A DNA stretch of 64,000 bases from Amorphochlora amoebiformis (GCA_054601695.1 BAAHQB010000235.1:62001-126000); one strand, 5' to 3'. Positions 34,125 to 51,259 are shown, numbered from the stretch's first letter. The notes: generated by a model from the letters alone, not told the origin. Numbers and translations are program-made.

Positions 34125-34403
34125 GATATATATGCACATATGTTTGTATGCATATATATGTGTATATGCATATATATAAATTTGTATATATATATATATA
34201 TAAATATATAATATATATATATATGTATGTATACTATATGGATATCTATATCTGTGTGAGTATGTGTGTATTATTATAATGTATGTATATGTATATATTC
34301 GTCAAGTGCGTGTATATATAGATATGTATTTTTCGGATACTTATAGGTTCTTCGAATGGGGGAGAAACAAGTCATCTCCTCCTTTATGGACGCCGTAATA
34401 TAA
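22381..34403 (+). CDS. SET-domain protein methyltransferase (Rubisco LSMT/SETD-like)
   Basis: Twenty-three exons: 22381-22432, 22491-22589, 22654-22737, 22830-22888, 22944-23007, 23944-24020, 24094-24162, 24307-24399, 25038-25076, 25444-25476, 26421-26458, 27035-27230, 27317-27395, 28026-28099, 28653-28685, 29012-29056, 30186-30236, 31157-31192, 31885-31925, 32850-32916, 33616-33657, 33951-34031 and 34347-34403 (TAA), about 500 residues. The split-SET signature is clear: [40 protein letters not shown] with [20 protein letters not shown], and [20 protein letters not shown]. The C-terminal half matches the Rubisco LSMT substrate-binding helices and ends [11 protein letters not shown]. The family methylates lysine or histidine side chains using S-adenosylmethionine. 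The N-terminus is a hydrophobic leader ([15 protein letters not shown]) followed by an Arg-rich stretch, so organelle targeting is possible. The usual Asn-His after PLAD is replaced by Pro-Arg. Confidence 0.88.
23320..23475. repeat. Minisatellite with GATAYTCGACTCA units
   Basis: Six imperfect copies of a core like cacaccgatactcgactca, spaced by variable CA runs, lie in the fifth intron of the SET gene (23008-23943). The last copies carry ctgatattcgactca. Unit length varies from about 22 to 35 bp because the CA spacer changes length. Confidence 0.85.
27396..27472. repeat. (GTAT)n microsatellite starting at a splice donor
   Basis: The gtatgtatgtat run begins directly at the donor of the SET-gene exon ending at 27395, so the splice site is itself the first repeat unit. 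Confidence 0.85.
29735..30120 (-). repeat. CCCTAA array in an intron of the SET gene
   Basis: Near-perfect and degenerate ccctaa units lie between exons 29012-29056 and 30186-30236. At 29872-29910 they contain one copy of the gtcaatgg...aataatctgatcctaac module found again at 34.5-35.2 kb. Confidence 0.9.
31196..31880 (-). repeat. CCCTAA array with a 167-bp-period duplication
   Basis: A long ccctaa array in the SET intron ends right at the acceptor tactgtag|ttt (31885). A unit beginning aacctaatccatatctaa is present at 31573-31661 and again, about 167 bp later, at 31740-31828. Both contain ctaaccgtcactcagat. Confidence 0.9.
32395..32835 (-). repeat. CCTAAG-type array in an intron of the SET gene
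   Basis: Two blocks (32455-32575 and 32738-32830) of gcctaag, gactaag and related hexamers flank a non-repetitive stretch. They lie before exon 32850-32916. This is a different hexamer from the CCCTAA arrays and the purest block of its kind in the window. Confidence 0.8.
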
Positions 34404-34405
34404 GG

Positions 34406-34451
<46 letters not shown>

Positions 34452-35292
34452 ATATGTATGTATACATGTGTGTGTATAAATATCTACCTAACCCTGACCC
34501 TAATCCTAACCCTAACCCTAACTATAACCCTAATCCTAACCCTAACCCGAGTCAATGGTCCTCGGATTAAGCATGCTAAATAATCTGATCCTAACCCTAA
34601 ACCTAACTCTTAATCCTAACCCTAGCCCTAGCCCTACTCCTAGACCTAACCCTAACCCTAACCCTGACCCTAACCCTTACCCTAACCCTAACCCTCACGC
34701 TAACCCTAACTGAGTCAATGGTCCTCGGACTAAGACATGCTCGATAATCTGATCCTAACTTACCCTATAATCCTAACTAATTCTATTCCTAAACCTAATC
34801 CTAATCCTAACCGAGTCAATGATCCTCGGACTAGCGAATAATCTGATCCTAACCCTAACCCTATCCGTAACCCTAACTCTAACCCTAACCCTAATCCTAA
34901 CCCTAACCGTAACCCGAACCCTAACTCTAACCGAGACAATGGTCCTCGGACTAAGACATACTGGATAATCTGATCCTAACCCTAATCCTAACCCTAACTA
35001 TAACCCTGACTAATTCTATCCCTAACCCTAAGCCTAATCCTAACCCTAACACTAACCGCTCAGACTAACGAATAATCTGATCCTAACCCTAACCCTAACT
35101 CTAACCCTAACCCTAACCCTAATCCTAACCCTAACCGTAACCCGAACACTAACTCTGACCCTAACTCCAACCGAGACAATGGTCCTCGGACTAAGACATG
35201 CTGAATAATCTCATCCTAACCCTGAGGCTGCCCCTAAGGCTAACCCTAACCCTAACCCTAACCCTAACCCTAACCCTAACCCTAACCCTAGC

Positions 35293-35356
<64 letters not shown>

Positions 35357-35439
35357 ATATAGGTAAATATATATATATATATATATATAATACATCATAT
35401 ATATAAATGTATATTTGCATATATACATATATATATATA

Positions 35440-35476
<37 letters not shown>

Positions 35477-35520
35477 CATATGTATATGTTTATATGTGTG
35501 TGTGTGTGTATTTGTACATC

Positions 35521-35565
<45 letters not shown>

Positions 35566-35805
35566 ATATGTACATACGTATTGTGTATATTTTTTCATAT
35601 ATATATAGATATGTGCACATAAATATATGTTCATATACAAATATGTATGTCTGTTCATATACATATATATACACATATTTATAGTATATCTGTATTTGTA
35701 ATACGCATGCGTTCTATTCGGATGTATGCATCGTATGTAGATATATTTGCAACATAAAGGTACGTAAAGGTACCTAAAATATGTGTGTATATATGTACAC
35801 GTATT

Positions 35806-35845
<40 letters not shown>

Positions 35846-36801
35846 TGTACTTGAAATTAATAAGATACAAATTACAAAACATAAGCTCCTTCATACACAC
35901 AAAACGATATGTAGGTAAACAGATAGATAGATAGAGTTATAAATGCACAGAGAGAGAGAAAAAAATAATAATAACTCTCTTTATTCATTCACTTTAACAC
36001 TTCTCCAGCATATCCAGCCAAACCCTAATCCATGCGAAAATATCTAAACCTAGCGATAACTTGTACGTTAGGTTCGAACTCGTTTGGCCCCTATCAGGGG
36101 AATCCCTACAAAGAAGGGTCTCTATCTGCTCGATTTTCGCCCTTCCTCTGTCCCCTCTATCGCTCTCTTGTACTCTCTCTCTCTTTTCATGTCTTTCTCT
36201 CTATCCTTCTAGCTGTCTCTTTCTGTCACCCTGACTATGTTACTAAGTGTTTTGACTTTTTGTATATTTTTATGTACATATTGTATATGTATACATATAC
36301 ATGTATATATATATGTATATATATATTGATGTATATGTGTGTATATGTGTATATGTATGTATATATGTATATACAAACACATACACAATGAGTGTGTGCA
36401 CGTGTCTACACAAACACATATCTGTATATACATTTACACACATACACATATATATACAATGTGCACACGTATGCGTGCGTATACGTGTGCACGTGTGTGT
36501 GTATCTATAATGTGTTTATGTGCATGTGTGTTTGTGTTTTTCTAGTGTTTCTACCACAAAGTTCTGTATAAAATCTAAAATGCAAATTATTAGTTCGGGT
36601 ACCGCATCGTCTTGATACCTCACTATCGTCTTGATATAGCAATCTAATATGCTATGTAACATATGTATGCATATGTATGTGTGTATGTATATGTATGTAT
36701 GATATGTATGTATGTATACACATCGGATGCGTACACATATCTGTTAAATATGCATATAAATAAATGTGTGTGTGTGTATGTAATGTATGTGTGTATGTAT
36801 A

Positions 36802-36843
<42 letters not shown>

Positions 36844-37057
36844 GTGTATATATATATATAATAGATGCGTACACATCTTAAATGTGCATATGTGTGTGTA
36901 TGTGTATGTGTAAGTGCTTACCAATATAGAATGTGTAGATATATTAAAACTGCATGCATAAACGTGTGTATAAATAATAAATATCTACACACCAAAATGT
37001 TTATGTTTGCAAATAATATGAGTATACTAATATGGATATACGTGTTTGGATCTAGGT
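34404..37057. other. Spacer after the SET gene
   Basis: It contains a CCCTAA-type array (34480-35290), TA and TG microsatellites, and a less repetitive stretch at 35860-36240. In that stretch an exon-like piece at about 36045-36110 (TLGSNSFGPYQGNPYKEG on plus) is open and flanked by ag and gt, but its phase does not join the next gene. I cannot support a gene from it. Confidence 0.4.
34480..35290 (-). repeat. Composite satellite: CCCTAA array plus a recurring module of about 48 bp
   Basis: Directly after the SET gene, ccctaa variants alternate with copies of a module (gagtcaatggtcctcggac, aagacatgctgaataatctg, atcctaac). Copies are at 34549-34596, 34712-34759, 34813-34855, 34933-34980, 35058-35087 (partial) and 35173-35220. 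The array ends in eight or more clean ccctaa units before a TA run. Confidence 0.9.
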
Positions 37058-37155
37058 ATGGAGAATCAAAACCAGGAAATCATCGACATGTTCGATACGT
37101 TTGAGTCTATTCCCAAGGTCAAACTACCATCTTCATATTGTATATATATATATAA

Positions 37156-37193
<38 letters not shown>

Positions 37194-37269
37194 ATATATT
37201 ATATGGGTGTATGTACGTATATATATATATATAATATATATGTATGTATGTATATGTATTCATATATAC

Positions 37270-37302
<33 letters not shown>

Positions 37303-37461
37303 CATATATGTGTATAAAAATATATAAATACTCACATGATATATGAAATATGCACCTAATACATATGTATATATGTTTTGTATGTGTGTAGCATTTTACT
37401 TATGGATGTAACATATATATATATATATATATATAATATATATATATATATATTTCATTGT

Positions 37462-37492
<31 letters not shown>

Positions 37493-38009
37493 ATTATTAT
37501 AAATGTACTTGCATGCATCCATATTGTTACAGACACATGTGCATAAATAGTATTATGAAAAAATATACATATTTCAACACAACTTGTATATTCAAAGAAT
37601 TTGTAAACCTTAGGCTCCACAAAAACTCGTGAAAGACCTAAAGGATTGGTGGACGGGTAATGACTTTTTACCAATGTCTATGTATCCATATGTATATAGG
37701 TATATGTATGTATGTATGTATATAAATATATATGTACAAACATATAAATATATATATATATATATGTAATGTATTTATATCTATATCTATATTTATATTT
37801 ATATTTATATTTATATTTATATTCATAGGTATATATATAAATATATAATATATATATAAATATACTGTATTTAAATACGTAGATAGATGCATTCGTTATG
37901 GTATATGTATTGTATAGAAATATACAAATTTAATGCGCATGTGCATATGTATATATAGACATAGCCGACATATTATATGATGTATCTATGGTATATAGTA
38001 TCTGTATAC

Positions 38010-38044
<35 letters not shown>

Positions 38045-38070
38045 ATATTATTCATGTATATATTTATATA

Positions 38071-38121
<51 letters not shown>

Positions 38122-38311
38122 GCACATAAATTATACATTTGTATATACATTTATAGAAATGTAGATATGTGCGTATATATTTATTTATGCATATGTGTCT
38201 ATGATGTATGAATATATATAAAATGGTAGACATATGATGTGTGTATAAATTTATAGTTTTCAAATATATCATTTGAATTCAGATGAGAACAATTGGAAAG
38301 ATCAGGATTAA
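37058..38311 (+). CDS. Small orphan protein, 43 residues
   Basis: Three exons join cleanly: 37058-37117 (ATG), 37614-37656 and 38283-38311 (TAA). Phases are 0 and then 1, with donors gtcaaa and gtaatg and acceptors ttag and tcag. The product is acidic, with [20 protein letters not shown] first, a central [12 protein letters not shown] and a Trp-rich acidic end DENNWKDQD. It has no membrane segment and no family I recognise. The ATG directly follows a ctag|gt acceptor-like site, so this may be the 3' part of a longer gene whose upstream exons I could not find. Confidence 0.5.
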
Positions 38312-38708
38312 AGCCGCAGTTATGCCATATTTACGCCGCCAATTCTAGGTCAATTGATGTTACTAGAGCCTCGGATGAAAATATTCAGATTGTAGCAATG
38401 GCTAATTTCGATATGCTTCAAACGTAGCACTGATGAAGTTACTAGAGTTCAGATTGAAATATTCAGTGTAGCAACTGAGCATATGACTAATTATTATGCT
38501 TCAACCACTCACTGTTGTGGTATGCACACTGTATAACTACTAGAACTAGTATAACGAACTCAACGAGTCATTATCAAACTTACTGCACTCAGTAGTGAAA
38601 AGTTTTAAAAATATATCGAATGCATGTTGATCATAATTTGTAGCGGCTATGGGTAGTACTAATAACCCCTCTCGAGGTTCATTATGGAGGGCCAGGGCTT
38701 TCCTTCCG
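38312..38708. repeat. Convergent spacer with an imperfect tandem duplication
   Basis: Between the stop codons of the orphan gene and the dehydrogenase gene, two diverged copies of about 75 bp lie side by side at 38359-38432 and 38438-38514. Each starts gttactagag, has atattcag and gtagcaa in the middle, and ends near tatgcttcaa. No coding potential is seen. Confidence 0.6.
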
Positions 38709-39136
38709 CTATATCGTTGAGACGAGAGATTCCAGCATATTGTCTACACCGGAGGCGATTGCACCTGAATATACGAATATTTGATGCACTATCCGTTTTA
38801 TGAGAATGTATGCTAGATATATATATATATATATATATATGTATTTATAAGTATATATATACAAACATACGAAATATGTTTATAGGAGATCTGAGATTAG
38901 AATAGAGGTTATAGAAAGAGACTAACCTTCACGATGTGGGGACATGACGACGTTAGATAGTTCACTAAACGGATATTTGCTTGGTTGGGTATTTGAACGC
39001 TCCTGGTACATATGTAAAGTTGTTTTTTTTTTACATACATACACACATACATGCACTCTTATATGTATTTATACTTATGCATGTATATGTATATATGTAT
39101 TTATATGTTGTATACATGCATTTAAATATGTATATG

Positions 39137-39176
<40 letters not shown>

Positions 39177-39284
39177 TATATCTTTACTAGATAGTATATG
39201 TAAACGTCTTATCGTCTTATTGTATATTCCAAATGAATACATATACATTTTATGAAAGCATATATATATATATATATATTCATA

Positions 39285-39329
<45 letters not shown>

Positions 39330-39548
39330 TATAAATACAGAATATATTTGTACATGTCTATACACCATATGTATAACATATACACGGTTCGTAACAAGTT
39401 TACGTCGGCTTAGGATAAGGCTTGGGCAGAGATAGCATCACGGTTTGTGTAAGAGTTTGTGAAGGGATGCCTGGGTCAGACTTACCTTGCTACATTAACG
39501 AGGATACTTTTCGATGGCATTATCTATGTATATACATGTATATATATG

Positions 39549-39583
<35 letters not shown>

Positions 39584-39780
39584 ATATATATATATGTACG
39601 TGTAGTATATATAGTGTATGTATGCACCTTAAACTCTCTTTCGGTAAACATTCGTCTGGTTTCGTCGGTACCTACGTACATTAATGTTGTGCATAATCGT
39701 TAATATACCAAAATGTTATCTATTTAAATACATATATCTATATATTGCATATATATATATATGTATATATATATATATGA

Positions 39781-39812
<32 letters not shown>

Positions 39813-40028
39813 TATACCAGGACAGCAAATGATAACAGCCGTACAGTTGCGCAGGTGGCTGTGTAGCTGATATACTACGAATCTGTACATATATATATAT
39901 ATAATATATATGTATATATATATATATATATTATATATTTTAATATGTACATATACTTACATATACACACATATTAACCTACACCCTCCTTAATCGATCC
40001 CCTAAGGGCTACTACCTAATAGACAGAT

Positions 40029-40066
<38 letters not shown>

Positions 40067-40129
40067 TTTTGTGCAGTAAGAAACAATACATATATATATA
40101 TATATTAAATTGTATGTGCTATATATATA

Positions 40130-40190
<61 letters not shown>

Positions 40191-40541
40191 GTGCTTATAC
40201 ATGCTTATGTGCAAATATGTAATGTGAAGAAAATGTGTATATATTTATGTATCATATCATATGTCATATACATTTATATACATGTGTACCATACATACGT
40301 GTGTACATGCATATATTTACATGTATACACATGTGTACATACATAGAGAACGAGTATTTCATACCGTCATTTCAGACCTCGACATAGCTTGCCACCTTTT
40401 CCTGTGTAGATGCATATTTGTGTAATACAGAGAAATACATGCTTAAATTTATACCATATATTGTACGTGATGTATTACTAGACATATATATATATATATG
40501 TATATATTAATATTAAATACATATATAATTTTTTGCACATG

Positions 40542-40586
<45 letters not shown>

Positions 40587-40911
40587 GTTATTTATATATT
40601 ACGTGGATGAACATTTATAGAGAGATATGGATACATTTCTACAAAGAAGAAGCATACATACCCTAAATGACCGTAACCTATGACTGCTGCTTTGCCTCCA
40701 GCCAAAAATATCTACATATAAATACATACATATGTATACATATAGATATATACAGATATATATGTTTCGGAATACGTATCTACATGCATATTTGCATATG
40801 TATATACGAAGGTGTATGTATGTACCTGGCGAATACCGTCGGGTGACCGACAGTAGGGTCAATAGGTATCCCTCTTGCTTTCCTACATGAATATTCTAAA
40901 AGTATACATGA

Positions 40912-40948
<37 letters not shown>

Positions 40949-41221
40949 CGACATATATCTATATACATTTTGTATTTAGATTTATACAAAAATATCTGCA
41001 TATGTATAAATACGTGTCTATTAGAATGTATATGTATGTTTATGTAATGTATAATGTATATCATCATGTATGCATATATGTATACATGTGCACGTGTATT
41101 GTATTTTGTAAGGTGACTATATTTAACGTGTAATACTTTTTATGTGTGATGTATACACGTGTGTGTGGATTGTAAGGTGCATATATATATACATACATAT
41201 TTGAATATGTATATATAGATA

Positions 41222-41266
<45 letters not shown>

Positions 41267-41353
41267 TATATTATACATGCAGTGTAAACAAAAATTTACA
41301 TACCTATACAGATTATATAAACACAGTCTACGTGTAAATAATATTGTAGTTTT

Positions 41354-41400
<47 letters not shown>

Positions 41401-41590
41401 GTTCATATACATACATATATATGGACATATATATATATATATGTTGTATTGAGATTTATACACTATACATATATATATTTATATATATGCGTATATATAC
41501 ATATATGTATATTGGTATAAGGATGTAACAATAATCCTTTTTGTATATATCTATAATCATTACATAATATGTATATATGTACATAATATA

Positions 41591-41632
<42 letters not shown>

Positions 41633-42133
41633 CAGATGTGTATGTGTATATATGTATGTATCACCAATTAATGTATCACAAATTATCCTCGCGAAGCAGC
41701 TTGTCGGCTGGTAAGACGGATTTGGAGGCTGCCTTTACACACCGTATAAATATAAGTGCATATGTGCATATATACATGTATACATATATATGTATATATA
41801 TTATAAATATGTAAAATTCATAGAGAATAATTATACAAACATATATATATATATATATATGTATGTATAATATATTTATATATATATATATATATATATT
41901 ATTATACATTTTTTCAGTCTTGTTAGTAGAATAATCCTTTATTTACATATATATATATATAAATACGTATGACAATATATACATATATGTATATACGCAC
42001 AAATATGCATATACAGATATATGTACACACACATATATATATATACATATATATATGTAAATGTATACATATATATATATGTGTACATATACTTATTTTT
42101 AACATACCAATAGTAAGGTTACATACACATACG

Positions 42134-42185
<52 letters not shown>

Positions 42186-42288
42186 TATGTACGCATATAT
42201 ATCTTTGAAATACCATCAGTAAGGTTATAGCCATCTCCGCCGTTGAGTTGGAGTTATGATGCATGTTTCCCACAAGTATACCCTATAT

Positions 42289-42331
<43 letters not shown>

Positions 42332-42486
42332 TCACATAGCAAATACATACTTTTATATTCTTTAATATATATTACAAATTCTTATATATAGAGCGCACAT
42401 GTCCATAAATATGTCTATGTAGATTTGTACACATATATTGTACATACACTTGTAGGGCATTTCTGTAACATAAGTGAACATCTAAG

Positions 42487-42522
<36 letters not shown>

Positions 42523-43507
42523 CTACATATATCTATAACAATATATACATATATATATATATATACATACATATTTCACATTTTGATTTCCCGGCCCCTT
42601 AGAACCCTTTTTGTTTCGGGAGGTAAACCTGGGTATACTCATACAAGGGTCAGCATTCTTGTGCTAGGGTTGGGATTGTGCTCAAGGCTATGATACAAAG
42701 GTACTTGTGTTAGAGTAAGGGATATGATGATTCGGTTAGGGTTACAGTGTCAGGTTCAAAATTATATCGCCAGATCAGCATCATGATTATGGTGTTAAGG
42801 TTAGGATTGTGGCGCTGCGGTTGGCATTATACTGGGGTAAGCTTATTATGTTAAGGTTAGGACTATTATGCTAGAAATAGTATCTGGGTTAGAATTATGG
42901 TAATTGGGTTGGAATTATGGTTCTAGGGTTCGAGTTATGGTGCTAGGGTCTGAATTGTGATGCTGATGTTAGGGCTATGATGTTAGGATTAGGATAACGG
43001 TGTTAGGATTAGCATTATGATTTTCAGTATGGTGCTAGGGTTTGGAGTATGCCGCAGGGTTAGCATTTTGGCGTTAGGATCAGATCATTCAGCAGGTCGT
43101 AGCCCTAGGACCATTGACTCAGCCACTTAGCGGGGCTGTTATACTGGGAGCGACCTCAGCAGAATTGTGTTGCTAGCTTTAGGATTTGGTTGGGAAGTTT
43201 AGGGTCGTAACATGTAGGGGCGGGATACCATCCATCGTCAGAACAACAAGCCCAAGTCTTCCTGTTTTCACATGTTAAAAATATTATATATATTCATGTT
43301 TCTAAATATATATGTACATACATCCATATTTATATTTATATATATATATATATACATATATGGCTATTCATTTATTCATCTATATAAATATGTGTGTATG
43401 TGTATTATTCAATTAAACGCAGCATACTATAATACGTCACTGTATCTATGTAATCAATCCTGTATAGCGTCACTCTAAAGTGATATTGCACGCACACTAC
43501 ATACATA

Positions 43508-43545
<38 letters not shown>

Positions 43546-43872
43546 CAATAGATATATGTACATACGTATAATATGTATGTAGCACGTATGTATATATACT
43601 AGTATATGTATATCTAAAAACATTTATATTGTATACTACACACAATCTTGTTTAGACCTTTCATAGCATCCATATCCTGTGCACTTGGTCTTAAGAATCA
43701 TCGAATCAGCTGTGATGTAAAACAAGGGTTTAGGAAATGTTACTTGGTGGCGACGTAAACGTCTACGTAGTCGGGTTTTGGGGGAGGGGATTCGGAGTTG
43801 AGGATGGCATATGAGATGATAATATTGGGCTTTAAGAGTTTGGGCTTTAAGAGTCTCTTGAATGCGCTGGTA

Positions 43873-43904
<32 letters not shown>

Positions 43905-43913
43905 TTCTTTTTA

Positions 43914-43950
<37 letters not shown>

Positions 43951-44094
43951 ATATATATATTATATACACATATTTGTACATGTGTTTCGCTTAGTATTAT
44001 CCTAACCTAACCCTAAGCCTATAAACATAACTCTTCGCTCACGAACAATATTCAAGTTCTTGATGAAGTAGACGTATAGACGAACAGTTCTCAT
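38709..44094 (-). CDS. D-2-hydroxyacid dehydrogenase (NAD-binding), possibly lacking a segment
   Basis: Exons in order: 44094-44012 (candidate ATG exon, weak), 43866-43744, 43689-43637, 43261-43229, 42628-42606, 42282-42214, 41732-41680, 40882-40837, 40711-40662, 40401-40365, 40015-39983, 39866-39818, 39671-39628, 39523-39486, 39002-38927 and 38764-38709 (TAG). The order of motifs is that of the 2-hydroxyacid dehydrogenases: [12 protein letters not shown] then [14 protein letters not shown], the Rossmann glycine loop [42 protein letters not shown] with the catalytic Arg, and [16 protein letters not shown] with the catalytic His. The family reduces 2-keto acids with NAD(P)H. Splice phase does not match between 39486 (phase 2) and 39002 (phase 0). 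The stretch that normally holds the catalytic Glu (about 30 residues) was not found there. Confidence 0.8.
42645..43225 (+). repeat. Degenerate TTAGGG-like array in an intron of the dehydrogenase gene
   Basis: Units such as gctagggtt and gttaggatt, with attatggt spacers, fill the intron between exons 43261-43229 and 42628-42606. An inverted copy of the 34.5 kb module lies at 43079-43122, again in sense orientation with respect to its host gene. Confidence 0.85.
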
Positions 44095-44517
44095 GTATGC
44101 ATGTACACGGTCAGTATTTCTGCGGTCCTTGAACGCTATGTACGTATATTCACCCGTGTACGCATGAAATACATATAAATGTAGGATGTATATGATATAT
44201 ATGAATATTGCAAGACAGCTTCAGGAAATACCTCAATGGTTTCTCATCCTTCAGATATCTACTCATAAAAACTCGAATCTTTCTTCCCTTCCTGTCGAAA
44301 GAATAATCACATCACAAAATGTTTGACCTTTCACCAAACCCCCAAGGGTCAAGGCAAGGGCAATGGAAAACATTCTTTTTTGGATTTAGGATAGGGCTAC
44401 AAGAGGGAGTTGTGGCTAGGGTTTGACGCGCAGAAGAATGAAAGATTTTTAATATTCCCATACTTTCTCACTTGAAATACGATTAAAAAAGCCCTCACGC
44501 ACATCCCCTGATTATAA

Positions 44518-48166
<3,649 letters not shown>

Positions 48167-48375
48167 CTAATCAACTACGGTCAACATGAACTCAATCGTC
48201 TGGAGTTGCTTTTCCCTCTCCGGATCGTTGCAAGGCTTCAATATCTCAATCTTATCCCACACCTAGGCGTGTTCAACACTTACACATACACACAGACTAG
48301 ACAGATATATATGCAATGTATATATATAATATATGTGCATACAATATATTTATATATATATATATATATATCTTT

Positions 48376-48409
<34 letters not shown>

Positions 48410-48443
48410 ATATATATATATATTATATGTCTATTTTGTTCGT

Positions 48444-48483
<40 letters not shown>

Positions 48484-48618
48484 TATGACGTGCATTTTAG
48501 AGATTCTATACATATCTACATACTTTTAAAATACATACATATACACACATACAGTATATATGAATAATATTTAAACATATGAATTTATGGGATATGTATT
48601 ATATATACATATATATAT

Positions 48619-48663
<45 letters not shown>

Positions 48664-49020
48664 TATATATACCTTGACAGTCCATCCCTTAGCATGGCGT
48701 ACCCACGTGCCGTTTTCTTCCAAAACTCGTAATATCTATTGTATACAAATTACCTTCGATGTAAATACACATTTGTACATCTAGATTATACATATATATA
48801 TATATATATATATACAGAATATATGTATATATATATATATATGTATATACGTATATATGTATTCTATGTACATATAACTTCATATATGCTATACTCAAGC
48901 AATACATGATAATCATTATAATATATACACACACACACACATATAAATATATACATATCTATATATATATATATATATACTATATATATATATATGTATG
49001 TGTACACGCATATATATATC

Positions 49021-49108
<88 letters not shown>

Positions 49109-49180
49109 GTTTTATATATGCAAGCACGCACGTACCCACCTATAGTTCGTGAGAGATATCTCACACGAGTACATATATTC

Positions 49181-49216
<36 letters not shown>

Positions 49217-49350
49217 ATATGTATGCAAGTATGAATAACACATGTGTACTCATAGATTATGTATGTGTCATAAATATATAATGTGTATACATATGTATGT
49301 ATATATATGTATATACACATATATACATTATGTATATATGTATATATCTG

Positions 49351-49381
<31 letters not shown>

Positions 49382-49517
49382 GCATGCATATACATATATA
49401 TGCATATATGTACATATGTATACTTCTCCATCCTCCAGGTCTCCTATCGCTCGAAATACAAACCCTGGACCATCTCGACACTAGTATTTATTAATGTATA
49501 TATATATATATTGTATA

Positions 49518-49571
<54 letters not shown>

Positions 49572-50224
49572 TGTACGTCTCTCTGTATGTATACATACAT
49601 ATATACTATATATACATATATTTTACACATACAAAGAAGGATGAGCTAACCTATCCTAACTCTAGCCTAACCCTAAACTCTCAATGACTAACACTAACCC
49701 TATAATACTAGCTTAGGGCTAGGCTTATGCAAGGGTAACTTAGAATTAAGATTCCAGACTCGAGATAGGGTTAGAATTAGGATTACGGACGGGCTGGGTT
49801 TACAAGTAGGATTAGGGTTGGGCGACGGTTAGGGTAAGGTCAGAGTCAGGGTTAAGGCAGGTTTTGATGAGTGTTGGGTATGGTTAAGGTTTAGGTTGGA
49901 ATAGGGATAGGGTGGTTTAGGGGTTTAGGATTGGGGTTGAGGTTTGAAAGACACCCTAGTCCAGCAGGTGCCATAGTTAGGGTTGAGGGGGTAGGCTTAG
50001 GTTAGCTCTAACCCTAAGGTAACCCTCACGTTAGCCCTTAGGGTAACCCTAACCCTACTCTTAACCCTAACCCAGCCCTAACCGTTCCATTTCCGTTGGA
50101 CTTAGATGTCTTACGGAATTGAAAGCATGGCTTATATTCAACCTAATATATATATATATATATATGTGTGTATAAATATATACAAATATATATATATATA
50201 TATATATACATACATAGGTATATG

Positions 50225-50258
<34 letters not shown>

Positions 50259-50779
50259 ATACGAGTTTGGGTTAGGGTTAGGACTAGCGTTAGGGTTAAG
50301 AATATATATATTCTGGCATGCAGGTATATCACATTGACTTTTGAAACGTAGTACATAAGTAGATATTTGTATATTTACATCTAATACACACATATATATA
50401 CATATATATATATGTATATATATAATATATAATATCAAACACATACATTTGTATATAAGTAAATGTGTATAAATATAGCTACACATCTGAACGTCTGCAA
50501 TATACACCTTTTCATATTTACATAACACAGACGCATACATATATATAGATATTTTTATAGTGTATGTACTCTATATATAATCTTTCTCAGTGGCTCTCTC
50601 TCGATCTCTCCCGCTCTCTCTCCCTCCTTCCAGCTCTCTTCCTTTCTCTCTCAGGCTTTTTTTCCCTCTTTCTCAGGCTCTCAGTCTCTCTCTCTCTCAC
50701 AGTCTCTCCCTCTCTCTCTAAGTCTCTCTCTCTCTCAGGCTCTACGTCTAGGTGAAATATACACGTATTTATATATTTA

Positions 50780-50811
<32 letters not shown>

Positions 50812-51164
50812 AATTAGAGAGGAGAAAGAATCCAACATGGACGAAGAGGGAGGCTAGTATGAGAGGGAAAAATAGAGGTTATGAAAGTGAGAGAAAGAGA
50901 TAGATTATGAAGGGGAAAAAAGGTAGATTATGAAGGGGAAAGGGAAAGATATATGTTATGATAGGTAGGTTATGAGGGAAAGAGATAGGTTATGGAGAGT
51001 GGGATTCAGGAGAAATAGCGAGAGAGGGAGAATGAGGGAAGGATTTTTTATAGTAAGTATACAAAACACATGCATTTGTATATATCAACCTATGGATACC
51101 TATAATACAATTATATATTACATACATCCATATTGATATATGTAAATATATATATATTATATCG

Positions 51165-51198
<34 letters not shown>

Positions 51199-51218
51199 GC
51201 ATATATGTACAAATATAC

Positions 51219-51259
<41 letters not shown>

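Noticed and set aside
34480-35290. A chromosome end or interstitial fusion site
   Set aside because: The repeats are degenerate, interspersed with modules and flanked by genes; many similar arrays sit inside introns, so this is not a terminal telomere.
39413-39475. Additional dehydrogenase exon ([18 protein letters not shown])
   Set aside because: It would require a 15-nt intron, ends at TAA with no donor, and matches the family only weakly.
44225-44330. Extra 5' exon of the dehydrogenase gene (KIRVFMSRYLKDEKPL) or a plus-strand ATG exon (MFDLSPNPQG)
   Set aside because: Both strands are open here; the joins need an unusual gag acceptor or give a phase clash, so neither is supported.
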